In this document: positions 1 through 12,600 of the stretch, one piece after another
Layout of the letters: each line of letters begins with the position of its first letter
Position numbering within the stretch: the first letter of the stretch is position 1
Source of the DNA: Trichoderma breve
Taxonomy: Eukaryota > Ascomycota > Sordariomycetes > Hypocreales > Hypocreaceae
Assembly (NCBI RefSeq): GCF_028502605.1
Contig: NC_079234.1
Span: 5,580,001-5,644,000, forward strand
DNA: 64,000 nucleotides
Direction: 5' to 3'
Made by a program: the position numbers and the translations under genes
The notes under the pieces: generated by a model
The model's input: the letters and a program-made list of their open reading frames with translations, nothing else
Told to the model about the DNA's origin: nothing
Databases searched by the model: none

Positions 1-151
1 TTTTCTCGATTTAGAGAGAAAGGGTATCAAAATGAGTCTCATATGTAAACTCAAGGACCCTTCGTTTGGCCACGCCAGCTTTTACGGTTTGCGCTATGCT
101 ATGTGTGCAAACCAAAACGAGGCGAAAGGAAAGCGCCGAAAGCGTAGTACT

Positions 152-885
152 TTATACTTTTGGGAAGGAATATCGGTTTCGTCGCATCTCTTCGGCCTTT
201 TTCATATTGAGCTCGGCGAATTGTTGGGCCTGTTGCCTTTGAGCCAAAGCGTTAATCTTTTCGCGCGCTCGCATGAGGCTGCTGTTGTCCTGCTGCTTGA
301 GCTTGGCGCGGATGTCGTATAGAGCCATGAGGGTATTAGCTCGCTCGAGATCGTCATCGTACTAAAGGAAGAGCAAGCTTCGGTTAGTTATACATTGCAA
401 GTAGATTGGGGAAAACTCTAGTTGTAAACTTTTTCTCTCCGATTCTCAAGCAAAAGGTGGCGCATCTTACAGTAGAGGGTTGAGGAGTGCCGGGGGTGGA
501 ATTGGCGGCAGATCCCGATTTGGGGGAGCTGATGAGAATGCGGCGCCCCATCTTGTCGAATTTGGGTTGCATAGCAGCCTCGGATGACCATGCGCGCCTC
601 AGGCCGGACGATGGCCTCGACTGCTGCTGAGAAGATGCATGACTGTCGTTTTTAATGAGTTCGGTTTGGATGACGGGGAGGTTGGCGTTGACAATGGCGG
701 CAGCGGCCGCAGGTTCCTATCATTGAAACAACAACAGTCAGAAACGGTAAAAAAAGGAAAAAAAGAAAGAAAGGTTCTTATGCGGGTGGTGTTTGGGAAG
801 AGGTAAGCCAATGGCAAGTAAGACATACAGCTGCGCCGAGATTGCTCAAGTCGGCGAGGACCTGGGACAGCTGCAGGCTCTCCAT
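152..885 (-). CDS. Small conserved-looking helical protein of unknown function (3 exons, 170 aa)
   Basis: The exons run 885-829, 716-471 and 361-152; both introns (828-717 and 470-362) are GT...AG and fall between codons, giving 170 residues. The start MESLQLSQVL is the first ATG of the open frame. Residues 1-50 are Ala/Leu-rich and probably helical (AAAAAIVNANLPVIQTELI). A Ser/Pro-rich linker follows, containing FDKMGRRILIS and STPGTPQPST. The third exon is a strongly charged, Gln-rich helix (DLERANTLMALYDIRAKLKQQ, then REKINALAQRQQAQQFAELNMKKAEEMRR) likely to form a coiled coil. No catalytic motif, signal peptide or membrane segment is visible. I do not recognise the family. The clean splice phases and protein-like composition across all three exons argue that it is real; the function is open, perhaps a structural or complex subunit. 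Confidence 0.72.
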
Positions 886-2589
886 CTTGATAGTAGTTCC
901 CTCTCTTGTGTTCTATAATTCTGTTTCTGTCTCGGCGGGAGGGATCTAGTATGGAGCGCAGCGGTCGGCGAGTTTGCAGATTCGAGTTCCTCCTAGCAGG
1001 CGCATAAACGAGTAAGATCGCGTGTGCGGCCGGGAGCAGCTGGGAAGGGTTCAAAAACTGAGCGTGGGCGAGGTGCAAAATCTGCGACTGCACTGGAGGG
1101 AAAGCCGATAGGAGCGGTGCTGTTGAGGAAGGTGGAAGAAGCGAGGATGAATGAGGGAGAAAGAAGAAATCAAGGAAGAGGAGGAGGAGAAGAAGCCAAA
1201 ATGGCCGAGAAAAGTCAAGACACAGAGGAGCCAAGAGGTGCTGAAAGCAGAAGCCTGGAAGCGGGGATCCGGCAGATTGCCACCGAATTCATCAAATTCT
1301 GCGGCGCTACGACGCAAAAACTGGAAAACTGGAGGCTCGCTGAGTGTTTTTGCGGGGGCTCCCCAGCGCTGTTGCAGCCCGCTAAAGCTCGTCTCCAGGG
1401 CTCCACAAATCCCGCGTGGGCATGGCATCTTCCGTATTCAAGGTTTCAAGTCCAAACTGAGATCGGGATGCAAACCTCGTACATGTTTCTTTTAGTTTTA
1501 GTTTCAACTTCTTATCAGCTATGTACTATAAGTAGATATCCATCAGGCACCTCCAATCATTGTACTGCGCCCAGTTTCTGCAAGCCTTTTCCCCCTTGCT
1601 TCCCTTTCCTTCCATAGGCCCGATCTCTTCAGCTGCCGTCCTATGAATTGGCAGGGTTTCTACTAGCCCCAGCTTACGGGGAAGCGCAAGGATGGATTAA
1701 TCGGCAGGGAGCTTAGACACCAAACGCGGGAATCTTTCTGCCTGTTATACTCGTATGTACTTCGTAATACTCCTGCTTCGTACCGTCCATACCTCGTCAA
1801 CTCGTACTTGTCAACGGCAGCAAAAAAAGTCTGACCGATAACGGGCAAAGTTTCAGGGGCCCTTGCATGTACGGGCATGGCGGGATAATCCCTCCGTTCC
1901 GCTTTGATATGATGCTGATGCTGATGCTGGTGCTGATGGCGGAAGTATGGAAGTACTTGAGAGCACGAGACCACCTGCCGGTACCTGTACTGTACTGTAC
2001 AGAAATAGGTACGAACCGCTACCCTGCGCATGTACATAAAGACAACATGAAGATAACATACGAGATGATTTGAACCGTTATGCAAACCTTAGCTGATAAG
2101 CCATCATGTCTGTCTGCGTTAACATTTGATGGCTCAACTTGTTTTGCGCGCGCGCATCTTCCATTTCTTCCGTTTTCCCATCAAATCCATCCCATCCACC
2201 CGGGCGCTACAACTGACGGCCGACGCGGAGAAAGGTAGCTTCTTAGTACTGCTGCTACCAAGCTGGTACAAGTGCCCTACGACGTCCATTTATCCGGTCC
2301 GGTCGAACAACATTTGAGCTTCCCCCTCACGAACCAAGATATGCCTGCATGCTGCATTAGTACCTACTTGTTGGTACATGGTCTCATTTTCTTTGCATAA
2401 ACCGGTTCTTCATTTTCACCTCACTGCATCTTGACCTTTCTGTGCGGCGCCCGATCGGATGTCTTGCTGGCTGACATCAGCGTAAGAAGCCACACGGCAA
2501 GAGTTCAAGACACCAGTAGAATTAGAGAAAGCATCAAGTAGCAACGTATTTTCTTCTATCTAGCCTTCCTTGGCCAAAGCCGCGCAGCA
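886..2589. other. Intergenic region with no supportable gene
   Basis: This lies between the start of the small helical-protein gene and the stop codon of the NLR gene. Open frames near 1050-1500 overlap each other on both strands and show no domain or splice structure. The stretch holds a GATGCT-type microsatellite (about 1909-1940) and clusters of GTAC/TGTACTG motifs (about 1975-2010). The first part is presumably promoter and 5' UTR of the minus-strand gene ending at 152. Confidence 0.6.
1909..1940. repeat. GATGCT microsatellite
   Basis: Imperfect tandem copies of GATGCT/GATGCTGGTGCT occur here. It lies in intergenic DNA and is accompanied by other short TGTAC repeats about 60 bases downstream. 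Confidence 0.7.
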
Positions 2590-5500
2590 TTAGATATAGC
2601 TTTGGTTGCGTGAAAAGTCAAATTCCAAAGTATTGATCAGTTTCGAGTTGGAGCGGAAAATATTCCAGTTCCTTTTCTTAAATGGCAGAAAGGAAGCGCC
2701 CTTGCACCCCACAGCTATAAGAGCCGATGCGTAATCGGGAGGTATATACACCAGCTTTTCGTTGCCACGCTTGATCCAAAGGCCGTCAAGCGATAGCCTG
2801 TGAGAACAGCAGCTCAATGGCTCTGGTTTCGAAACTGGCACTATAACCCCGTCTATTCGTAAGTGAGCTTTGCAGGGAAGCAGCTGGCTATATGCCAGGC
2901 CCCCAATATTTGTAAAACTTCCCATCATCAAGCCGGTTGCCAAATCCCAGATCTCGCATCTATCAGCCACTTGTACGATAACAACGTTGGCAGCCGGGAC
3001 TGGTTTGAAAGAATGGATGTGCGAGGGTACGTGATCCAGTTGGATGATACGCGAGACTGTTTCCGTATGGTAACCTGTAATTTGCATTTGAACGGGACCC
3101 TTTGATTTCGCAGCGTAAAACAAAACAAGTCGATCATCCTTGTCAAAGCAACAAAACCTTGTTTTTTCTCTATCTACCTCGATACTAGCCAAACGTTCCC
3201 ATGTCTTGAGATCGAACATGGCTATCCGGGATGTTGAAATCAGGTATGCGATGCGCTTAGAATCCTGCGAGAATGCCACCCAGTGATTACTCCCCTCGAT
3301 TTTGCGGGTGACGGTTCTTCTTCGTATATCCCAAATGTGTATATCAATAGTAAATCTGTTTTCGGTGTAGAGTGCAAGGAGACTGTCGTCAGGGGAGAAT
3401 GGGCTGTCCTTGAGAGTATCAATACGTGGATGATAATTGCTCCCGGTGGCTGTGAGGACGTTCTCTCCCGACTCCCATTCGAACAAGTCAACGACTTCTT
3501 CATGGCACCAGTATATTGCTATAAAGCGAGCATTGGGCGAGAATTTTATACAAAGAATTTCTGATATCACTGTGATGCGGAAACTATGTTTCATCCTCAT
3601 CTCTTGGGTGTCCCAGATAAGCACCTGGGTTTCAAAGAGGCCTCGAATTAGTCCGGGGTCTTTTGGCACCAGCGCCACAAATCTGGCGCAATTAGATATC
3701 GCAGTGATATAAGACTTCAAAAAGACGGAATCGGTGGCGGACTGCTGCCTACTCGCAGACAAGTCCCAGAATTTGATGATGTTGGCCATCGAGGTTGATG
3801 CGATGAATGATCCATCTGCCGAGAATGCAAATCTTGTCATATATGTGTCGCAGCTTATGGTATGCGTTTTATGGCCAGATGCAGTATCCAGTAGTTCGAT
3901 GTCGTGTCCATAATTCGCGGCGAGGATCCGGTCGTCAGGCGAAAAAGTTAGACGTGCGTCAAGGTTAAAGCCAAGTCTAGAGTGCCATCGCCGCCTTACG
4001 GTCGGTTGAATGTCAAAGAGCTCAATATCACAGGATATTCTCAGGCCCACCATTTGGTTGCCAGATTGAAGTTTAGAAGAGCAAACTATCCCTCCACGGT
4101 CAGTCAGAATGCACACGGATTTCCCCGTCTTAGAGTCTAAGAGGCCGGTCACGGAGTAGCTGCTGTAGGCAATGTGTGCGCCATCGGATAAGAATGAGAT
4201 GTCTGCGTCGTGATCGCCGCGCCAGGTCCATTGCTTTGTATGGCTCGCGATGTCCCACATGCGTACTGTGCGAGACCCTCGACCAGAGAGTGCTGCGAGT
4301 GAGGTGCCATCCGGTGAAAACGCAACTTTCCAGATATCTTCACCAAGTGTCAAGAGGCGGCGAGTTACGCCAGTCGTAGAGTTCCACAATATAATCGTGC
4401 CATCAGCTGACCCAGAGGCTATGAGCTCCTCTTTGGGAGAAAAGCAAATGGAATTAACTGACTCCCCATGCTGCTTAAGGATGCGCTGCTTTGCACCTGT
4501 TACGGCGTCCCAGAGCCAGATAGCTCCGTCTTCACATCCAGCTGCCAAGTAACTGCCATCGGGCGAGAATGCAAGTGAACGGGCTGGTTGTGTGTGCCAC
4601 AAGGCCTGCGTATATCTGGGCCATGTGCTGTGCCTTCTAAAGGAGGGAATAATCCAGCTTGGAATTTCAGCATGATAGCGTTGACGGATGAGGCTTTGCT
4701 CAGGACTAAATATTAATGCTGAGCAATATATTTGCAGCGGCGTCTCTTCAATAATACCACTGTGCTGAGAGGCAAACCGCTTGGCATCGTGTATAAGCAT
4801 ACCAAGGCTCTGTGAAATTGAAGTATCGCCTGCATGGTTGGCAATATTTTTAGTAAACCAGCCCATCATATTCCATTGGCTCTGAGCGCCGGTTTGGAAG
4901 TTCTTCTTCTTTGATGTGTCGTGTAGCCAAGACTCAAGGCCTGCCAACAGATTAATTCCATCAGATAGCCGACCTAACAGAGAAAGAACCTCTAGCCAGC
5001 CAAGAAAGTCCGTCCAAAAGAAATTCTTCATGCCTCTATGATTCACCCAGTCTTTCCCACTTCTCTGAAGATGCTGTATCCAGTATCTGCAGGCATACTG
5101 AATTGGGAATGAAATGCATTTATCCACTTGATCTTTGGTAATGTCTCGTGCCTTGGAAGCTGGATTTCTGAGTTTGCAAATATCTTTTGGTAGAGAACCA
5201 TGCATGATTGCCAAGCAGCGTTCGAACCACTCATAATGCAACTGTTTAGCGGAAATTCTAAATGTTTTGTGAAAACATCTCTCAGGGTTAAGGAGGAAGT
5301 CTCTGAAAGAGGGGTGGAGGATGCGAATTTGGCGTCTGTCGTCTTCTGAGATATCTAAGACAGACCTAAGATTGTTGAGCATTGACTCAACCCTGTCTTT
5401 TTGCCCGTTGATAATACCAACAAGGTCGTCTAAGGCCAGTGTATCAAATAGCACCATGACGGACCCAACTATTTTCTGAAACTCAGGCTGTAGTTCTCTA

Positions 5501-6624
5501 GCTTCTGTAGAAGACAGTTCCGTCCTGAACGAGCTTTCTAACACTGTAGTGTAAATGTTGTCAAGTTCTTTTTCTGCTTCAGAAGCAGAAGATCTAGAAG
5601 CAGAGAGATCTAGGAGCCGTCGTTCTGAGTTTATGCCCCCTTCCTTGATGAACCGGTAGGCTGTGGCGGCATAGATAAATAATCCATGAGTTTTCTCCAC
5701 AAGAGATCGAATCACATCCTCAAGAATAATGTGTTGATTCCACATATATCGCTCTGATAACTGCGATAGGTGATGCTGATAGTATATTCTCAGATCGCCA
5801 TCCACAATAGCTTGTTCAATGCTGTGAAGGGTAAAGTGGTGATGTAAATTAATAGATACGCGACTTAATGTAAGATGAATCGGAAGTTCTGGTCTGCTTG
5901 TAATAAATATTCGGATTGGTATCCCTTTGACATTTGCAAAAGTGCTAGCAAAGCACTCAATTAACATTCCAATATCTTTTTCATCGTCACACTCGTCAAG
6001 AGCATCGACCACAATAAGAAGCGGCTGCTGGACGGAGCTCGACTCCAACAAGCCTAGAGGCTCTAGAACAAGCTTCTCCCATTGGTTGTATAGATTGAGG
6101 TGACCGATTCGAGGGTTCAACCTTGTGGCATTCGAAATAAGCCGTCGTAATTCTGGAGATTTCTCTGCAAGCTGAACGGCTACGGTAGGCGCAAACTTCT
6201 TAGCTGATGCGAGGTCACCGCCACCTCTGGAGAAAAAGAAGCTTGCTCCCAGTCGCTTCTTTTGATGATACTCGTGAGCGATCGTTAGGGAGATGGTGGT
6301 TTTCCCAGTACCAGCCATGCCGTTGAGCCAATAAATGCCCTTTTCGCTATTACCATCAATCCATGTCCGAATGTCACGGAGCATCTGCTCTCGCGTATGT
6401 GGAAGGCACATAGAAAGATGCTGTTTGTTCGCATCGTTGAAGCTGGCTGGAAGGTATTCAAGGTTCAGTTGTCCTGTTCCAGAATAGGCTATTTGAAAGT
6501 TAATAAGACGAACATTGTGACCCTAAAGTGTACCGGAATACGAACAGGAGATATTTATGATGTTGTCGCCTTGGTGGACGTTTGTATTGTTCCCAAAGAT
6601 GTTGTCCGAAATCACCTTGGCCAT
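2590..6624 (-). CDS. NACHT-WD40 STAND NTPase (NOD-like receptor) with N-terminal HET-s/sigma-like amyloid motif
   Basis: The proposed exons are 6624-6534 and 6488-2590, separated by a very short 45-nt intron that removes an in-frame TAG; the product is 1329 residues. Residues 5-23 (SDNIFGNNTNVHQGDNII region) match the Gly-Asn...Val-x-x-Gly-Asp pattern of amyloid signalling motifs found at the tips of fungal NLRs. NACHT follows: Walker A GMAGTGKT (about 87-94) and Walker B LLIVVDALDEC (about 187-197), preceded by the usual linker ending CLPHTRE. About ten degenerate WD40 repeats fill residues 655-1290; the first (LAFSPDGSYLAAGCEDGAIWLWD) and third are the best preserved. Fungal proteins of this family trigger incompatibility or immune-type cell death after the WD repeats bind a ligand; this role is known for the family and inferred here. 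The reading frame is intact. The start and short intron are predictions; the long exon alone is secure. Confidence 0.9.
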
Positions 6625-6939
6625 GCTAGTCCAAAGCACTTAGGAGAGATTGACATATATAAGAGACGCTAAAAGTCAAGAGATTATCAATCAAAGAAGA
6701 AAGCAATCGTAGATTAACTATGCAGTATAATGAAAAGTTATATAATAAATATTGCTGCCGTAGCGGTACATTTTTGCTATTCGGACGGGCAGCAATACAT
6801 GTACTCTGGGCAGCAATACTCCATGCAGTACTCTATCAGTTGCCCAATAGCCTAATATGCGAGGCCAGGGTTCACACTTTATGACTGGCCCAATAGTCCA
6901 TAATCACATCAGAAAGTACGTATATCTGTGGGAGTAATC

Positions 6940-7285
6940 AATTTAGGTCTCAATGCGCCGTTCGTTAGGGAAAATACTAGCCAGAACTTCAAGTCTACTA
7001 TCCGGCATCCCATGTCTCAGATTCAGAGCTACCTCATCTGATAGTAAGTGATACTATTAGAAACAGGAGAGATATACCTATAGTAACAGATACTAGAGAA
7101 AAAAATTAGTAGAAGATACTAGAGTAAAATAACAATAGTAGCAAAATTAGAAAAATGTAGTAATAGTAGAGGTATATATCAAAGAAGAATAGCGATAGTA
7201 GCAAAAACTTGAAGAACCGTGCACATGTATCTAAGCACTGGGGCGCTGACTAGGTACATGTAGTAATTCCCTCCATAAATCTAGC
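6940..7285 (+). repeat. Dispersed TAGTA-rich repeat, copy A
   Basis: This is one of four related segments. It starts near GGGAAAATACTAGCCAG (shared almost exactly with the copy at 19055), passes a CATCCCATGTCTCA block, then a purine/TAGTA-rich core, and ends with a GAAGAACCGTGCACATGTAT block followed by TAGTAATTCCCTCCATAAAT. The end block is matched in the copy at 7845. Boundaries are approximate. No open frame spans it. Confidence 0.6.
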
Positions 7286-7844
7286 CTCAAATCAACACCT
7301 TAGAAGCTTTGTCAAATAACATTCTGCGAAGCCGAACTCGTTTGTTGGTACAAAATTTAGCAATGTGATCACGTTGCTGGCACTTTCGACAAGTTTTGCC
7401 TTTGAACGAATTTTCAATGAGTGCAAGTCCTTCCATCTTTTCCGTAGTACTCTGAGCGTCTGCAGCTGTTCTAGAGTGTTAGTACGCTGCAGCAAAATGG
7501 ACAACAAGGCTGGACATGACTTTGCTTTTACTAGGTACCCATTGCGATAATTTTTTTCTCGCTCACTTACTGCCCGCATTTCATAAGTTCTAATCAAAAT
7601 CTGTAGACAAACCAACCATCGAGTCGTGAAGCAAATCCATTCCAAATGCACTATCACCTACAATTACAATGAGAATGAGAATGGAAAACATGGCAAAGAG
7701 GGTGAGCCCGCCAAATAATCTTTGGCCGTTTGGACGCCTTTCTATGTAGTGTTTATTTACTTTCTTCTCTTTTTCAGAACACAATCTCTATTTTCGTACC
7801 GGTAATTCTCTAATGGGCTCCGATGCCACATATGAGTTTGAACA

Positions 7845-8150
7845 GTTGGCTGTACATCATCCCGTGTCACAAATCTAGTGGATACGAGTACGGGAAAGAG
7901 TAATAAAAGAAAGTAGAGACGGTAGAAGAAATTAGGGATAGCAGAAGACAGTAGGGGTAGTATAAGAAAGTAGAGATAGTAGGAGATAGTAGAAATAGTA
8001 GCAAAAAGTAGGGATAGTAGAGGAGAGTACCAGTAGTGATAATAAAAGACGGGACTTTTTTGACGAACCAGATAAGTATCAGTCACTGGTACGCTGTATA
8101 ACCAACTCGAGGAGCTGGCTAGCAAATTCCTTCAATAACTCTTTTGCTTC
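7845..8150 (+). repeat. Dispersed TAGTA-rich repeat, copy D
   Basis: It begins with CATCATCCCGTGTCAC, runs through a long core of AGTAGAGATAGTAG-like units, and ends with GACGAACCAGATAAGTATC, then TAGCAAATTCCTTCAATAAC. The start and end blocks align with copy A in the same order and orientation, about 0.9 kb away. The core is longer than in the other copies, which suggests expansion of the AGTAG unit. Confidence 0.6.
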
Positions 8151-8651
8151 AAGTAAATTGGCCAACACGAATGCTTATCCCAGTTCGTAAAGGCCAAGTT
8201 GATGAAGGCGCGTGAAGATGCTCATATAAATCCTACCGGAAAAGTTAACCAGATGGAGGCGGCAAGTAAAGGGAAGTTCGCGCTGTATGTAATACAACAC
8301 CACAAGAGAATCAAGGACCAACTTCACTACACTGTGCGTCCGCACTTCAACCTCTCACTTCAACCTCTACAATCTACTACCTAAACCCCTTATTCAATGA
8401 CCTTACGTCTATGTAGAGTGAATACAACCTTTTTGAAACAACTACAAATAGACAACCTTCCACCTCCTCTGGACCTTCCCCTAACACACCCAAACACAAG
8501 AGCCCTTGAAATAACCAAACCATAATCTCCATTTCCACACTACAAATCTCAAGAACACACCCAAAGCCCAATACCAAATCCATCCCAGAAGACTAAAAAC
8601 TTACCATAGCCATAAATCTCTCCTCCATAATCCACATCACAAGCGGCAAAC

Positions 8652-9245
8652 ATGCCCACCCAACCAAGGACTCATCATAGACAACCCCCAAACAACGTCC
8701 CCAACCCACCTCCTCGGCAAACCCCAACAACTCCCCTGTCAAAACTAAACTCCCTCTCCTCCCAAATCATAAAAAAGATCTCTAGTGCATGGAAATCCTT
8801 CCAAGAGCGCTCCCTCGCAAACAACCAACGCTACCACCTCGACACTCTCCTCCCCACCAAGAAGAAGCGAACCTCAACTTTCTCATCATCACCAGTGCCC
8901 CCTCGACAGCCCACTCCATACCCAGAGACCCCATATTCTTCACCCACAATACGTCAAGCCTTCGCCCACGAGAGACCTGCATCTCTTCCTATTCCCACTA
9001 CTTCTGCTCTACCATATGCTATTAGCGTAATGACATACCAACCAGGCCATCGTCCAGCCATACAGTCCCCCTATTACCTGCTAGTTTGTCTCCCTATTGA
9101 AAACATTGTCCAAGATTCAACAGCAACACATCGCCACCCATCGCCATCGAGTCACCGCGTCATCTTGTGTTGTCCTTATCGTCCATATCGTACAACGATC
9201 CCGATTTCTTCACCTTCAAGAGGCGGGGCAAGTAGAGAGCTATAG
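8652..9245 (+). CDS. Possible small disordered protein, very uncertain
   Basis: An uninterrupted 197-codon frame begins at an ATG in a CAAACATGCCC context. The first 120 residues are Pro/Gln/Ser/Thr-rich with one basic amphipathic stretch (SQIIKKISSAWKSFQERS). The rest looks like ordinary non-coding translation. The plus strand is unusually C-rich here, which by itself opens frames on both strands, so this may be chance. No signal peptide, domain or splice structure supports it. I list it because it is the longest frame between the NLR and pyruvate carboxylase. Confidence 0.2.
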   Translation: MPTQPRTHHRQPPNNVPNPPPRQTPTTPLSKLNSLSSQIIKKISSAWKSFQERSLANNQRYHLDTLLPTKKKRTSTFSSSPVPPRQPTPYPETPYSSPTIRQAFAHERPASLPIPTTSALPYAISVMTYQPGHRPAIQSPYYLLVCLPIENIVQDSTATHRHPSPSSHRVILCCPYRPYRTTIPISSPSRGGASREL

Positions 9246-9616
9246 ACGGACTTTATTGAAAGAGACGGACAATCCAGGTTCTCTTCAACATACTTGTTTC
9301 CCTTTTCTTTCTTCGTGTTCTTATTTATCACATGCCATTTCATGACATACATTATTTGACCTCTAGCCAAGTACAACACATCTTCTTTTGTCAGGGAGAC
9401 AATGGAGAGCCAAATAATTTAACTGAACTTTATTTCATAGCTTGTATAGTCATACTGAATAACGATGCTGATAACCAATTTCTTCTCCACCACACGCCAA
9501 TTCTGCTATTCCTAGGGAAGTATTTTGCTTTTTACCTGTTTGCCCGGTCCAAACATCCCGTTAAGAAGCACCATAGAATTTCAGACAACATTTCTACTTG
9601 CACTTTTGTAACAAAC

Positions 9617-12600
9617 TTAGGACTTTGTGATTCTGCACACCAAGTCTGAGCCATCGACGGAGTCGCCCTCCTTGACCTGCAGACTGGCAACCTTTCCGCT
9701 ATGGGGTGCTGAGATAACCATTTCCTATCATCACTGTTAGCAACATTCTTTCACGCAATTAAAAGGGGGCAAGGAGGAATCGTACCATCTTCATGGCTGA
9801 CAGAACAGCAAGGGGATCACCCTTCTTGACTTCGGAGCCTTCGTGAACACGAAGCTCAACCAAGACACCAGACATCGGGGCACCGACCTGGCTGGAGTCA
9901 CCAGGATCAGCCTTGGGGCGGCTAATGTTCTCAACAGCAGCCTGCTTGTCGGCGACAGTAACCTGTCGGACCTCGCCGTTCATCTCGAAGAAGACCTCGC
10001 GGAGACCAGTCTGCTCGCTCAGAGGACCGATGGCAAGAAGCTTAAGAATGAGGACCTTGCCCTTCTCGAGTTCCACGTTGAACTCTTCTCCAATTTCAGG
10101 TCGAGAAAGGAAGTATCGAGTTGGCACAACTGACAGGTCGCCAAACTCGGCTGTGATCTTCTTGTAGTCCTCAAAGACCTTGGGGTACATAACGTACGAG
10201 GCAATGTCGCACTCGGTGACGGGCGCACCGAACTTCTTGCCCATCTCGCGCTTGACCTTGACAAAGTCAATGGGCTCAAGGTAGAGACCAGGACGCTTCT
10301 CCAGCTTCCGGCGTCCGCGAAGGGCGTCTGTGCGGAGAGGCTCGGGGAAGCCACCGTAGGGTTGGCCCATCAGACCTTCGAAGAATTCAAGCACCGAGCC
10401 AGGGAAGTCAAGCTCAGAGGCACGAGCCTTGACATCCTCAGGAGACAGCTTGTTGGACACCATGAACTGGGCAAGATCACCAACAACCTTGGAGGTGGGG
10501 GTAACCTTGACAATGTCGCCAAGCAAGTCGTTGGCATGCTCATAGGCCTTCTTGGTCTCGAGCCACTGGGATCCAAGACCAAGCTGCGAAGCCTGGAACA
10601 TCATGTTGGTCAGCTGACCACCAGGAATCTCGTGCTCGTAAACTTCGGGATCGGGTCCAGCGAGATGGGCCTCGAAGGGAGAGTAGAGCAGACGCAGCTG
10701 AGACCAGTAGGTGTCAAGAGCGCGGACTTGCTTGGGGTCCAGACCGGGGTCAAGGTCGCTACCCTCCAGAGAGGCGATGATGGCGTTGATGCTAGGCTGG
10801 GAGGTCATTCCAGACAAGCTGTCGGTGGCGGCATCGACAGCATCGGCACCAGCCTTGGCGCAAGCAACCATGGAGGCAACACCCGTTCCAGCAGAGTCGT
10901 GGGTGTGAACGTGAATTGGCAAGTCAGGGTACTTCTTGCGGATGCCTCCAATCAGGAGTTCGGCAGCGTGGGGCTTCAGCACACCGGCCATATCCTTGAT
11001 ACCAAGAACGTGGATATCGAGGGCAACAAGCTTCTCGACAAGGTCCATGTAGTAGGCCAAGTTGTACTTCTTGGTGGGGTTGAGCATATCACCAGAGATA
11101 CAAACAGTACCTTCAACAACACCGCCAGCCTTGTGAACGGCCTTGATGCCGACTTCGAGCTGGGTGATGTCGTTCAAGGCATCAAAGACTCTGAAAATGT
11201 CGACACCATTCTTCTTGGCCTGCTCGACGAAGTGCTCAATGGCGTTGTCAGGCAAGGAAGAGTAGGCCACACCGTTGGCTCCACGAAGAAGCATCTGGAA
11301 GGGGATGTTGGGGACCAGCTCTCGCATCTTGCGCAGACGGTCGAATGAATCCTCGTGGAGGAATCTCAGAGCAACATCAAAGGTGGCACCACCCCAGCAC
11401 TCCAAACTGTAGAGGTTGGCAAGTGCGTGGCTAGTTTCCTTGGCAATGCCAAGGAGATCAATGGTTCGGACACGGGTGGCCAGCAGAGACTGGTGGGCAT
11501 CTCGCCATGTGGTGTCCATGAGAAGGCAGCCCTTGTACTCACGAACGGCCTTGGCGAAAGCCTTGGGGCCTTGCTCAAGGATGATTTTCCTCCAACCCTT
11601 CTGGGAAGGCTGGCTGACGTCAATCTTCTCGCCAGAGGCAGTGAAGAGCTCGGGGGTGATGATCTCGCCCTTGAACTTGGGCTCACCAATCTGGCCCATG
11701 ATAGAGCTGCCGTTGACGGCAACATCTCCGAGATAAGCCAACAGCTTCTGTGCACGGTTCTGGCCGCCCACGAGGTCGAACAGCTGCGGGGTATCGTCGA
11801 TGAAAGTCGTCCAGCAATTTCCATCAATAAAGGTAGGGTGGGTCAGAAGAGAGGCCAGGAAGGGGATGTTGGTCTTGACACCTCGGATACGGAACTCAAT
11901 GAGGGCACGGAGGACTTTTCTGCGAGCGATTTCGTAAGTGCTTCCGTGGGCTGTGCACTTGACCAACATGGAGTCGTAGTGAGGAGTGATGACGGCACCA
12001 GCAAAGCCATTGCCACCGTCAAGACGAACACCGTTACCACCAGCAGATCGGTAGACCTCAATCTTTCCGGTGTCTGGTCGGAAGTTCTCCGCAGGATCTT
12101 CGGTGGTGATACGGCACTGGATGGCAAAACCACGAGTGGAGATTCGGTCCTGGGTAAGGCCGAGCTGAGAGAGAGTAGCACCAGCAGCGATCTGGATCTG
12201 GGCAGCGACAATGTCAATGCCGGTGATTTCCTCAGTAATGGTGTGCTCGACCTGAATACGGGGGTTGATCTCGATGAAGTAGTAGCGGTTCAGCTGGTCG
12301 ACCAAAAACTCTGCAGTGCCTGCATTGCGGTAGTTGACAGACTTGGCCAGCCTGACGGCGTCGTTAAGGATAGCGTCTCGGACCTCAGAGGGAAGATCCT
12401 TGGCAGGAGCAATCTCGACGACCTTTTGGTGTCGACGCTGGACGGAGCAGTCACGCTCGTACAGGTGGACAATGTTGCCGTGGTTATCACCGAGCAGCTG
12501 GACCTCGATGTGCTTGGGCTTGTCGAGGAATCGCTCGACGAAGACGGTGCCGTTGCCAAAGGCAGTCTTGGCCTCGGAAGTGGCTCGCTCGAAGCTCTCC

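Larger units (their letters stand above)
6625..9616. other. AT-rich, repeat-bearing gene-poor region between the NLR and pyruvate carboxylase genes
   Basis: Composition shifts sharply to A/T from about 6700 to 8150, with many TAGTA/TAGCA words, then to C-rich on the plus strand from about 8380 to 9100. It contains two copies of the dispersed repeat described separately and a pair of identical 12-mers (GGGCAGCAATAC at 6787 and 6808). A minus-strand open frame at 7292-7657 encodes a helix-like stretch (LEQLQTLRVLRKRWKDLH) with no family match; it may be a gene remnant. The last few hundred bases are the 3' flank of pyruvate carboxylase. Confidence 0.55.

Noticed and set aside
599..1617. Overlapping frames upstream of the small helical-protein gene
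   Set aside because: Frames on both strands overlap each other; the minus frame at 599-1234 covers the real exon 1 and intron in the wrong phase.
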